From Pantoea cypripedii (GTDB lineage Bacteria; Pseudomonadota; Gammaproteobacteria; Enterobacterales; Enterobacteriaceae), in the NCBI RefSeq assembly GCF_002095535.1, contig NZ_MLJI01000001.1, forward strand, positions 4,329,755-4,393,754: 64,000 nucleotides of DNA, written 5' to 3'. The notes under the pieces are model-generated. The model was given only the letters and a program-made list of their open reading frames with translations, had not been told where the DNA came from and made no database searches. Below are positions 22,131-29,622 of this stretch, one piece after another (the stretch's first letter is position 1; each line of letters opens with the position of its first letter). The position numbers and the translations under genes are program-made.

Positions 22131-22499
22131 TTCTAATGGCACGAGCAACCATACGAAAAAGGTAAAATAAATAATTAAGATTGGTTGTATATTTCATTCA
22201 GCCAGAAATGAAAACTGACTGAAAAATTCATGACAAACTCATGATATAAAGAAATAAAATCGGGCATTAAATTCACACATCAATCCTGACACGACTAAAA
22301 CAAAGCCTCCCAGATGTAGTCGATTTTTTCATCGCGTCATACTCAGAAAAAAATCAAGGTTATTAACAATAGTACAGCCCCTTGTTGGACTCTGACAGCT
22401 GAAATACCATCACAAGTTAAAGGCGATATTTATATTCTTCTGGCCACCCGCCTTTTCACATTTTGACTTAATACGTTAATGAATAAAAGGAGTTTACCC
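22131..22499. other. AT-rich intergenic stretch before hcp
   Basis: About 370 bp with no convincing gene. It is clearly richer in A and T than the flanking housekeeping DNA and marks the left end of the variable interval. It contains one copy of a 20-bp sequence repeated on the far side of the Hcp module (22317-22336). The hcp gene has a good AAGGAG box at 22487-22492. Confidence 0.5.
22317..22336 (+). repeat. Left copy of a direct repeat flanking the Hcp module
   Basis: Reads TAGTCGATTTTTTCATCGCG. A near-identical copy with one extra T is at 24269-24289 in the same orientation. The pair brackets hcp, the GH19 gene and the periplasmic-protein gene. Confidence 0.6.
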
Positions 22500-22982
22500 A
22501 TGGCATTGAGCTTATTTATGCGCATCAATGGTATTAGTGGCGAATCGCAGGATGCAGAACACAAAGGCTGGACCGATATCCTGTATTTTAAATGGGGAGC
22601 TTCCCAGCCAGGAAATATGCATTCAGGCGGAGGTGGAGGAGCCGGGAAGGTTAGTTTTAAAGATCTCAGCGTGGTTGCCTTTATGGATCGTGCCTCACCC
22701 TCCCTGTTGAAATACTGTGCCAGTGGCAAGCACATCAGCAAAGTAGAAGTCGTCAGCTGTAAGGCTGGTGGGACGCAAATTGAATATTGCCTGGTTACCC
22801 TGGAAGATGTGCTGGTGACGGATATTAATTTCAGCGGCAGCCAGGGACCCGATGGAATAGCTATGCGCTACGGCTTTCAGGCAGCCAAAATCCATTATTC
22901 CTATTGGGAGCAGGTCGCCAACGGCGGGAAAGGCCCTCAGGCTTCTACGGGCTGGAACATAAAGGAAAACCGCGAAATCTGA
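22500..22982 (+). CDS. hcp: Hcp family type VI secretion tube protein
   Basis: A 160-aa protein of the Hcp1 family: MALSLFMRINGISGESQD at the start, LLKYCASGKHIS and KVEVVSCKAGG in the middle, and YGFQAAKIHYSY near the end, all typical of the hexameric tube protein that is also secreted. The start at 22500 follows AAGGAG; the seven codons upstream are not conserved. No other T6SS structural gene (tssB/C, vgrG, clpV) is within the window, so this is an orphan copy. It lies 17 nt upstream of a peptidoglycan hydrolase gene, the usual arrangement of an Hcp with its cargo. AT-rich surroundings suggest transfer. Confidence 0.92.
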   Translation: MALSLFMRINGISGESQDAEHKGWTDILYFKWGASQPGNMHSGGGGGAGKVSFKDLSVVAFMDRASPSLLKYCASGKHISKVEVVSCKAGGTQIEYCLVTLEDVLVTDINFSGSQGPDGIAMRYGFQAAKIHYSYWEQVANGGKGPQASTGWNIKENREI

Positions 22983-22999
22983 TAAGGAGAATCACGTAT

Positions 23000-23581
23000 A
23001 TGGCCATCCAGATTACCCCGGAATTGCTTCACAGTATCGCTTTGCCCTATAGAAGCAACCTGCAAAAGCGGGACGCTCAGAACGCCAATATTCAGGCACT
23101 TGCTCCGGCAATGAACTGCTGGTTCCCAACGTATCACATCACAACAAAACTTCGTGTCGCTCACTTTCTGGCGCAATCCTGTGCGGAAACGGCTGACTTT
23201 ACCGCCATGACGGAGTATCCCGCACGCGGCGGAAAAGAATACGAACCTGATACACGAGCTGGGCAACGGGTAGGCAACCACTTCCCCGGAGATGGCCCAA
23301 AGTATATTGGCAGAGGGTTACTGCATCTGACTGGGCGCGATAATTATCTGAAATTAAGTCAGAAGTTTGAAGAAAATCTGATTGACTACCCTGAAAGGGT
23401 TGCCAGTGAGTATTCACTGGCGGTCAGAACCGCTTGTGAATTCTGGGATTCTAAGGGGTTAAACAGTTATGCTGACCTGGATGACTTTGACACTATTACA
23501 TATAGGGTAAACGGTGGTCATAATGGCAAGGAGCAGCGAGAACAGGCACTACGGAGAATAAAGAAAATACTACACATTTAG
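23000..23581 (+). CDS. GH19-type muramidase/chitinase-like T6SS effector candidate
   Basis: A 193-aa protein of the glycoside hydrolase 19 (lysozyme-like) fold. AHFLAQSCAETADF gives the first catalytic glutamate (Glu63). KEYEPDTRAGQRVGN gives the likely second (Glu82), followed by the substrate groove motif GPKYIGRGLLHLTGRDNY. Such stand-alone GH19 domains are found in phage endolysins and T6SS effectors that cut the peptidoglycan of rivals. It has no signal peptide, as expected for Hcp-carried cargo, and a clear AAGGAGA box. It is 17 nt after hcp. No holin or spanin gene accompanies it, so a phage endolysin origin is possible but the current context is T6SS. Confidence 0.85.
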   Translation: MAIQITPELLHSIALPYRSNLQKRDAQNANIQALAPAMNCWFPTYHITTKLRVAHFLAQSCAETADFTAMTEYPARGGKEYEPDTRAGQRVGNHFPGDGPKYIGRGLLHLTGRDNYLKLSQKFEENLIDYPERVASEYSLAVRTACEFWDSKGLNSYADLDDFDTITYRVNGGHNGKEQREQALRRIKKILHI

Positions 23582-23587
23582 AAAATA

Positions 23588-23612
23588 AAAGGGGCATCGC
23601 CCCTTTATTCTT
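23588..23612. terminator. Bidirectional terminator between GH19 and the periplasmic-protein gene
   Basis: AAAGGGGC/GCCCCTTT with an ATC loop, then ATTCTTT on the plus strand. It separates two convergent genes. Confidence 0.7.
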
Positions 23613-24148
23613 TATCGGGAAGAAAAATCTTCTGTATGGCCTTCAATGGTGTCGGAAATTACATATATTTTTTCCAAATCAACTCCGCAGGCTTGAGCTT
23701 CTTTGTCATCTTCAGGCCAGTTACCCCTTGCCACCGCTGAGTAATATTCAGCGATTGCCTTAAACCCTTTACTGGATTCAATAAGATAATATTGTCTGTA
23801 TAAATCCATCTTCAGGTACTGAACCTTCATGCCGCTTTTTTCAATATCAGCTGATGAAAAACCGTCTCTTTTTGCCCGTCGATACATCAACCGTTCAGCC
23901 TCTTCTTTGCTTATTTTTTCGGAGGAAAGACGGATGATTTTCCTGGTGACACCTTTACCAACAAGCTCTTTAAAATATTTATTTAGTGTCAACGATGTTC
24001 CGGCGTTTTCATTAAGACTATCGGTAATTCCACCCACTATCCTTGCATCCGTATCCTTCGAACAGTCCGGCCCGGTAAATACCTTATCCGCTGCATGGCC
24101 CGTGCCTGAAAGCGCCAGCAGCATAGCTATCAACATACCCTTTTTCAT
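23612..24148 (-). CDS. Periplasmic protein, candidate immunity to the GH19 effector
   Basis: A 178-aa protein starting with a clear Sec signal (MKKGMLIAMLLALSGTGHA, cleavage after GHA). The mature part has two cysteines, in GPDCSKD near the start and EAQACGVD near the end, which could form a disulfide. I do not recognise the family. It is convergent with the GH19 gene, separated only by a terminator. A periplasmic location is where an immunity protein against a peptidoglycan hydrolase must act, hence the inference; the opposite strand is unusual for such pairs. A longer frame to 24424 contains no better start. Confidence 0.6.
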   Translation of the reverse strand: MKKGMLIAMLLALSGTGHAADKVFTGPDCSKDTDARIVGGITDSLNENAGTSLTLNKYFKELVGKGVTRKIIRLSSEKISKEEAERLMYRRAKRDGFSSADIEKSGMKVQYLKMDLYRQYYLIESSKGFKAIAEYYSAVARGNWPEDDKEAQACGVDLEKIYVISDTIEGHTEDFSSR

Positions 24149-24607
24149 ATCCCATAATCCCTCATAGTAGACCGGGCCAAAGGATACCATCCGTGAGCAT
24201 GTATTTCTGTGCTCATCCCCCCACAGTCTGTCAGGCCTTAGTGCTGAATCAGCCGCATTTTTGTTCGCTAGTCGATTTTTTTCATCGCGCAACGTAAATA
24301 ATGCGTAATGATACGTACCCATCCGTGTCTTTGTGGCACATTTATTCTCCGCTTCGCTTGTGCTAAGAATCACCTTATTCAGGTATAATTTGCTGTAAAT
24401 CAAGACAAATCTGTATATTCTCACCGAAAATATTCGTGAAAATTACCCACTCAATGAAACCGATGAATCCTCTGGATTGCAGACTTTAGGTTTTTTTGGG
24501 GGCACTATTTGCTAATCTTCCGGTCGAATTTAAGACTGCTGTACCGCCTTGGGAACTCATGGACCTGCTTCTTTGTGCGATACACCCACTTATCACATGA
24601 AGGCGTT
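24149..24607. other. Intergenic stretch before lpxP with an open-frame remnant
   Basis: The minus-strand frame of the periplasmic-protein gene stays open up to 24424 with protein-like composition (TLRDEKNRLANKNAADS), yet the signal peptide shows that translation of the mature gene starts at 24148. The extension may be a decayed remnant. The right copy of the flanking direct repeat lies inside it (24269-24289). The rest, 24425-24607, is AT-rich and should hold the lpxP promoter. Confidence 0.45.
24269..24289 (+). repeat. Right copy of a direct repeat flanking the Hcp module
   Basis: Matches 22317-22336 except for seven instead of six Ts in the central run. The distance between copies is about 1.95 kb. 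Confidence 0.6.
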
Positions 24608-25531
24608 ATGAAAAAAACTGGGCAGTTCTGCTCTCAACTCCTCCACCCGCGCTACTGGTTTACCTGGTTTGGGCTGGGTGTGTTATGGCTGCTGGTGCAG
24701 CTTCCTTATCCGATACTGATTCGTCTTGGTGCCACAGCGGGCAAAATATCGCGTCGCTTTCTGAAACGCCGCGAGCGCATTACCCGCCGCAACATTGAAT
24801 TGTGCTTCCCACGCATCAGCGAAGAAGAAAAAGAGATGATGATTGCTGGCAACTTTGCCTCGCTGGGCATGGCGCTGGCGGAAACCGGCATTGCCTGGTT
24901 TTGGTCCGACCGCCGGGTGCGTCAGCTGTTCCAGGTCAGTGGCATGGCTAACCTGCAAACGGCACAGAACCATAAACGTGGCGTGATGGTTATTGGCGTG
25001 CATTTTATGTCGCTGGAGCTGGGAGGGCGCATCACCGGGTTGTGTCAGCCAATGATGGCGATGTACCGCAAACACAACAATCAGGCAATGGAATGGGCGC
25101 AAACCAAAGGCCGCATGCGTTCCAACAAAGCCATGATTGATCGTCGCGATCTGCGCGGCATGGTGCAGGCGCTGAAACAAGGTGAAGCAGTCTGGTTCGC
25201 ACCGGATCAGGATTACGGTCCGAAGGGCAGCGTATTTGCTCCTCTGTTTGCCGTAGAAAAAGCCGCAACCACTAACGGTACCTTTGTCCTGTCGCGTCTG
25301 GCTCGTCCGGCGATGCTGACTATCGTGCTGATTCGTAATCCGCAGAAAAATGGCTACCAGCTGATCATCCAGCCGGAACTGGAAAACTATCCGCATGACG
25401 ATGAATCCGCCGCCGCTGCCTACATGAATAAAGTGATCGAGCGCGAAATTCTGCGCGCACCGGAGCAATATCTCTGGCTGCATCGCCGTTTCAAAACCCG
25501 CCCACCGGGTGAAGCATCGCTCTACGTCTGA
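24608..25531 (+). CDS. lpxP: Lipid A secondary acyltransferase, LpxP-like
   Basis: A 307-aa LABLAT-family acyltransferase. HPRYWFTWFGLGVLWLLVQL is the N-terminal membrane segment, GVHFMSLELGG holds the catalytic His (HxxxxE type), and FAPDQDYGPKGS is the second conserved block. LHRRFKTRPPGEASLYV closes the protein as in E. coli LpxP/LpxL. LpxP (palmitoleoyl transfer in the cold) is the closest by memory, especially FGLGVLWL and MRSNKAMI, but LpxL cannot be excluded. It transfers an acyl chain to Kdo2-lipid IVA at the inner membrane. The start at 24608 is the family start. A hairpin follows at 25538. Confidence 0.85.
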   Translation: MKKTGQFCSQLLHPRYWFTWFGLGVLWLLVQLPYPILIRLGATAGKISRRFLKRRERITRRNIELCFPRISEEEKEMMIAGNFASLGMALAETGIAWFWSDRRVRQLFQVSGMANLQTAQNHKRGVMVIGVHFMSLELGGRITGLCQPMMAMYRKHNNQAMEWAQTKGRMRSNKAMIDRRDLRGMVQALKQGEAVWFAPDQDYGPKGSVFAPLFAVEKAATTNGTFVLSRLARPAMLTIVLIRNPQKNGYQLIIQPELENYPHDDESAAAAYMNKVIEREILRAPEQYLWLHRRFKTRPPGEASLYV

Positions 25532-25537
25532 TCGAAT

Positions 25538-25563
25538 ACAGCAGGCTGCGGCCTGCTGTTTTA
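25538..25563 (+). terminator. lpxP terminator
   Basis: A 9-bp perfect stem (ACAGCAGGC/GCCTGCTGT) with a TGCG tetraloop, followed by TTTT. Confidence 0.8.
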
Positions 25564-25665
25564 CCTGCCAAAAACATTTAACAACCATTCTTAACGAAAA
25601 ACAGGTTTGTCAAATTTTGCACCGCCTTTTGTAATGGTCGCCATTTCCTCTTCCTGACCAAACAT

Positions 25666-27120
25666 ATGACTCTGTTTTTTTCTTCACATCGGCGAGCAAT
25701 GCTCGCAATTGCTGTTGCCAGCGCGCTACTGGCGGGTTGTGCTAATCCGCATGGCTTACATACCAGCAACCACATGCTTGATGCCAATAGCTTACAGGCA
25801 CAGGACACATTGAAAAATGCGCATCTTAGCGCTGCCAACTGGCCGAAAACGCAGTGGTGGCAGAGCTTTGGCGATCCGCAGCTTAATCACCTGATTGGCG
25901 ATGCGATGGCTTCCAGCCCGGATTTGCAGGTGGTAAATGCCCAGGCAGATAAAGCCAATGCGCAGGTGATTGCCGCTGACGCAGAACGCTATCCGGATGT
26001 TGACCTCAACGCCGGTATCACTCGTTCGCGCATCGCAAAAGTGGACGACCCACTGCTGCAAGGCAAAAGCTATAGCACGCTGCGTACTGCCAATGTTGGC
26101 CTGAGCTACACCTTTGATTTATGGGGTGGTAAGAAAGATGCGGCTGAAGCGGCGCTTGGTCAGGCTCGCGCCAGCGAACTGGATCGCCAGGCCAGCCAGC
26201 TCACTCTGGCCGCGAACGTGACGCGCGCCTGGAACAACCTCAACCTGGCATGGACCAATGCCGACCTGGCAAAACAGGCCGCCGATCGTGCCAACGGCAT
26301 TGCTAAGATCCAGCAGCAATATGTTTCTGCCGGACTGACGTCGGACTATCAATACAAGCAGGCGCTGTCACAGCAAAAAACCGCCGAAGCCACCCTCACT
26401 GAAGCACAGCAGAACGTGACCGATGCGGGCATTCAGCTCTCCACCCTGATCGGTAAAGGGCCGGATTACTGGCATAGCCTGAAACCAGCGAAACTGAACG
26501 TCCCGACCGCAGCCCTGTTGCCAGGTAGCATTCCCGCCGATTTGCTGGGCCGCCGCCCGGATGTGGTGGCTGCACGCTGGCGCGTAGAAGCATCAGCGAA
26601 AGACATTGCCGCAACCAAAACCGAGTTCTATCCCAACATCAACCTGGTAGCGGAAGCCGGGACACGTTCGCTGCTGGGCGATGCCTTGTTCGGTGCACCG
26701 AGTCGCTTCTTTAATGTCGGACCCAGCCTGTCCCTGCCGATTTTCGATGCCGGTAAACGCCGCGCTGATTTAGCCGAAAGCAACGCTAACTGGGATCTGG
26801 CTGTCGCGCAGTACAACAAGCTGCTGATCAGCTCACTGGGTAATGTCAGCGATACCATCACCCAGTTGCAGTCCATTCAGGACCAGTTGGCCCAGCAGGA
26901 AAGCGCCGATCAGCTGATTCACAGTTCATGGGACGACCTGAATCGTGAATATACGGCGGGCCTGCGTCCTTACCTTGACGTGCTGACCATTCAGAATCAG
27001 TTAATCGAATCTGACCAGAAGCTGGCGGCGCTGAAAGCTCAGCAGATCAATCTGGCGGTGGTGTTGATAGAAGATCTGGGCGGCGGGTTCCAGAACAGCG
27101 AGACTGCACCACACAGTTAA
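25666..27120 (+). CDS. NodT-type outer-membrane efflux lipoprotein
   Basis: A 484-aa TolC-like outer-membrane factor of the RND/NodT lipoprotein class. The signal ends in the lipobox ALLAGC with Cys25. Two repeats of the outer-membrane efflux domain follow, with WWQSFGDPQLNHLIGDAM, LSYTFDLWGGKKDAAEAA and ADLLGRRPDVVAARWRVEAS as landmarks and long heptad helices between. Such proteins form the outer channel of tripartite efflux pumps. No membrane-fusion or inner-membrane pump gene is adjacent, so its partners are encoded elsewhere. Substrate unknown; similar to MdtP/MdtQ-like factors. Confidence 0.88.
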   Translation: MTLFFSSHRRAMLAIAVASALLAGCANPHGLHTSNHMLDANSLQAQDTLKNAHLSAANWPKTQWWQSFGDPQLNHLIGDAMASSPDLQVVNAQADKANAQVIAADAERYPDVDLNAGITRSRIAKVDDPLLQGKSYSTLRTANVGLSYTFDLWGGKKDAAEAALGQARASELDRQASQLTLAANVTRAWNNLNLAWTNADLAKQAADRANGIAKIQQQYVSAGLTSDYQYKQALSQQKTAEATLTEAQQNVTDAGIQLSTLIGKGPDYWHSLKPAKLNVPTAALLPGSIPADLLGRRPDVVAARWRVEASAKDIAATKTEFYPNINLVAEAGTRSLLGDALFGAPSRFFNVGPSLSLPIFDAGKRRADLAESNANWDLAVAQYNKLLISSLGNVSDTITQLQSIQDQLAQQESADQLIHSSWDDLNREYTAGLRPYLDVLTIQNQLIESDQKLAALKAQQINLAVVLIEDLGGGFQNSETAPHS

Positions 27121-27190
27121 GCGCATGACTGGCATTCTGCCGCGCGATGATGAATGATGGTCCGCTTAGTGGATTAACCTGCGGACAATC

Positions 27191-28336
27191 ATGATGGAAC
27201 ACGATGCTGAGGCTGGCTGGTTGCGGCCTCTTATTGCTGACAGACTTACCCCCTTTCTGGAAATTGATGCAGCGCGACTGCTAAACAATCTCCAGCAGAT
27301 GCAACAAAAAGCCGATGCGGCGGGTGTTGCGCTACGGCCACATATCAAAACCCATAAAAGTGTCTGGATCGCCCGGCAACAACGCGCACTTGGCGCTCGC
27401 GGCATTACGGTTTCCAAACCGAGCGAAGGGGTGGCTTTTATTTTAGGCGGAGAGCGTGACCTGCTGTTGGCTTACCCGATTGTGTACGCCGACACCCTGA
27501 CAGCGTTGCTGCAGGTCGCGGCAGAGCATCAGGCGCGGATTACCTGCATTGCTGATTCCCTGAATGGCGTAGCAGCAATTGCTGCGGCACACCAACAGCA
27601 GCCGTCTGCCGATCTGGCTATCGCCATCAAAGTGGATGTTGGATTGCATCGCGTGGGGGTTGATCCTCACAGCGATGCCGCGCTGACGCTGGCTGCGGCC
27701 ATTACCGCTGCGCATCTGCCGTTCGCCGGACTGGTTTCCCACGCTGGCCACGCCTACGGTGCCGGTCATCCGGCTGCCATCGGTGAGGTCGCCCTGGAGG
27801 AAATCGCGCTGATGCGTGATGTGCAGCAACGCCTGATTGCTACGGGGTTTGCTCCCTGTCCTGTCTCCGTCGGCTCGACACCAACCGCTCTGGCAGCCCC
27901 GGTGGCGCCAGGGACGGATGAAATCCGTCCGGGAAACTATGCGCTGCTCGATCTTACGGCATGGCGTTTAGGGTTGTGTTCACCGGATGCACTGGCATTA
28001 AGCGTGGTCACCCGTGTTGTGGCGGTAAACCCGCATTACGCCATTATTGATGCCGGATCCAAGATGCTCAGTTCAGATAAAGGCCCGCATGGCACCAATG
28101 CCAGCGGCTTCGGTATCGCGGTGGATGAACATGGTAATCAGTTTGAGGTGGTAAAACTGTCGGAGGAACATGGGTTCCTGCAATTCGGTCAGCAGGCTCC
28201 GTCACCCGGCACGCTATTACGCATCTTCCCCAACCATAGCTGCGCCGTGGTTGCGCAATCCGACCACTTTGTGTTGCGCCATGCTGACGGCCTGGCTGAA
28301 GTGCTTAATATAGAAGGACGCGGCAAGTTCATTTAA
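27191..28336 (+). CDS. PLP fold-type III enzyme, D-serine dehydratase / D-threonine aldolase-like
   Basis: A 381-aa protein of the alanine-racemase fold. TPFLEIDAARLLNNL is the first strand of the barrel. RPHIKTHKS at residues 49-57 holds the PLP lysine (Lys53). HAGHAYGAGH and SVGSTPTA bind cofactor. The C-terminal FPNHSCAVVAQSD has the His-x-Cys pair that binds zinc in eukaryotic-type D-serine dehydratase (DSD1) and related D-threonine aldolases. The substrate is probably a D-hydroxy amino acid; which one is not clear. The gene stands alone, with no transporter next to it. The second codon is also Met. Confidence 0.8.
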   Translation: MMEHDAEAGWLRPLIADRLTPFLEIDAARLLNNLQQMQQKADAAGVALRPHIKTHKSVWIARQQRALGARGITVSKPSEGVAFILGGERDLLLAYPIVYADTLTALLQVAAEHQARITCIADSLNGVAAIAAAHQQQPSADLAIAIKVDVGLHRVGVDPHSDAALTLAAAITAAHLPFAGLVSHAGHAYGAGHPAAIGEVALEEIALMRDVQQRLIATGFAPCPVSVGSTPTALAAPVAPGTDEIRPGNYALLDLTAWRLGLCSPDALALSVVTRVVAVNPHYAIIDAGSKMLSSDKGPHGTNASGFGIAVDEHGNQFEVVKLSEEHGFLQFGQQAPSPGTLLRIFPNHSCAVVAQSDHFVLRHADGLAEVLNIEGRGKFI

Positions 28337-28380
28337 CCGCTGCGCTTTTTCCGGAAACACCTTCTGCACCACACTTCCAG

Positions 28381-28406
28381 AACCGGGCCGTTTCCAGCCC
28401 GGTTTT
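28381..28406 (+). terminator. Terminator after the PLP enzyme gene
   Basis: AACCGGGC/GCCCGGTT stem with an 8-nt loop, followed by TTTTCAC, about 45 nt past the stop codon. Confidence 0.7.
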
Positions 28407-28448
28407 CACATGCTTTAATGCCTCTTTGTCCGCTCAACAGGAGGTCCC

Positions 28449-28844
28449 ATGCTGCCATCTCAGACTGTGACTCTGACCATTCCGCGTAACTGGTTAGATT
28501 TATATGAAACCATCTGGAAACCTGAGTTTTTCGCGAAATGGGCGAGCGGGCTAAGTAGCAGTACGCTTACCCAGGAAGGGAATGTCTGGAAAGCCAAAGG
28601 ACCGGAAGGCACGGTGAAGATTCGTTTTACACCGTATAACCCCTTTGGCGTGATGGATCACTGGATTGATACCGGCATCGGTAAAGAGATTTACATGCCT
28701 ATGCGGGTGATTGCTAATGAACAGGGTGCCGAGGTGGTGATGGTGGTTTATCGCCAGCCACTGATGTCAGATGAGAAGTTTGCACAAGATGTGGCCTGGG
28801 TGAAACGTGATCTGGATAACCTTCTTCACTTATTAACCCATTAG
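28449..28844 (+). CDS. SRPBCC-domain (START-like) protein
   Basis: A 131-aa protein resembling the polyketide-cyclase/SRPBCC group, a helix-grip fold with a hydrophobic cavity. Visible features are the N-terminal strand VTLTIPRNWLDLYE, the mid-protein VKIRFTPYNPFGVMDHWID and the C-terminal amphipathic helix MSDEKFAQDVAWVKRDLDNL. The ligand is unknown. A good AGGAGG box lies at 28439-28444. It is a single-gene unit after a terminator. Confidence 0.7.
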   Translation: MLPSQTVTLTIPRNWLDLYETIWKPEFFAKWASGLSSSTLTQEGNVWKAKGPEGTVKIRFTPYNPFGVMDHWIDTGIGKEIYMPMRVIANEQGAEVVMVVYRQPLMSDEKFAQDVAWVKRDLDNLLHLLTH

Positions 28845-29280
28845 AATCAATAAATTATAAATGACTACTCACTTAGGGTTAAGTTGGCCGTAATCGGTAC
28901 GATTAAACAATTTTTTTACAGCAAAGCGTTTAACAGTTCCGTACTTTTTATGGCTGTCCCTCCTGCTAATCACCAGTCTTGCTAACGGTTCCACACCAGG
29001 AAAATTCCTGGTGTGTAAGTCCCCGACCAGGCCCGGCCTCGCTGATTTTTCATCGTTTTTTTAAACAGAGCAAATTGAGACTTTTAGTCAGTCAGGACAA
29101 TGGCAAAAAAGACTAATAAATAATACATCGCCGCGCTTATATATACTGATGCAAAGTCTGAATCCATTTATTTCCGAGTCTCATTTATAGGAGTTTTCTT
29201 ATGGTGTTAATCTAAATAAAACACGGTATAACTTCCTTACACACAGCAGCACTTAATAATAACAACAGCAGGGTAATAAC
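28845..29280. other. AT-rich gene-poor stretch with a 24-bp inverted repeat and a mini-ORF
   Basis: About 436 bp without a recognised gene. It holds an 11+11-bp inverted repeat (28992-29015), a strong ribosome-binding site followed by a 4-codon frame (29201-29215), and a TATATATACT sequence near 29139-29148 that could be a -10 region for the 88-aa gene downstream. Confidence 0.45.
28992..29015. repeat. 24-bp inverted repeat (operator or hairpin)
   Basis: Perfect 11-bp arms (CACACCAGGAA / TTCCTGGTGTG) around AA. No T-run follows, so it looks more like an operator or RNA hairpin than a terminator. Confidence 0.7.
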
Positions 29281-29547
29281 ATGGACCGCTCAACCTATCC
29301 TTTATTGTCAGAAAAAGAATTCGTTGAGATAGCCAGACGGATTCTGGTTGGAGAATATAATAATGAAAAAGGATTTTATTGTGATCTGGCGAATTTTCTC
29401 CTGACAGGAGGAGATACTGCCCTGACACAAAAACAATTACACACCAGGGGCATCTTTTTAAGTTCAGAACATCATTTAATTGAATGCATCATTACATGGC
29501 AATCACTGAAAGGCATTTCAGGATTGCGCCAGGATTCGTTGCATTGA
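29281..29547 (+). CDS. Unrecognised 88-aa protein
   Basis: A small acidic-to-neutral soluble protein without signal or membrane segment. The frame starts MDRSTYPLLSEKEFVEIA and ends GISGLRQDSLH. Predicted helices are EKEFVEIARRILVGE and HHLIECIITWQSLKG. I recall no family; size and helical content are loosely like the small AriR/YmgB connector proteins, but there is no motif to support it. The ribosome-binding site is weak (CAGGG). Codon use and AT-richness fit the surrounding acquired DNA. It might be a real gene or a chance frame. Confidence 0.5.
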   Translation: MDRSTYPLLSEKEFVEIARRILVGEYNNEKGFYCDLANFLLTGGDTALTQKQLHTRGIFLSSEHHLIECIITWQSLKGISGLRQDSLH

Positions 29548-29595
29548 TGAAATCTGTGCTCTGGCCTTGCCGCCCGGGCGACCCTCAATTTGCAT

Positions 29596-29609
29596 TGGTA
29601 CATGTACCA
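29596..29609. repeat. 14-bp perfect palindrome before the truncated flippase gene
   Basis: TGGTACATGTACCA ends 13 bp before the ATG at 29623. The position suits an operator or a structure that affects translation. Confidence 0.6.
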
Positions 29610-29622
29610 TAACGAGCAGATT

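Noticed and set aside
22131..22499. Phage or prophage lysis cassette around the GH19 gene
   Set aside because: No holin, spanin, capsid or integrase genes are adjacent; hcp directly upstream argues for T6SS.
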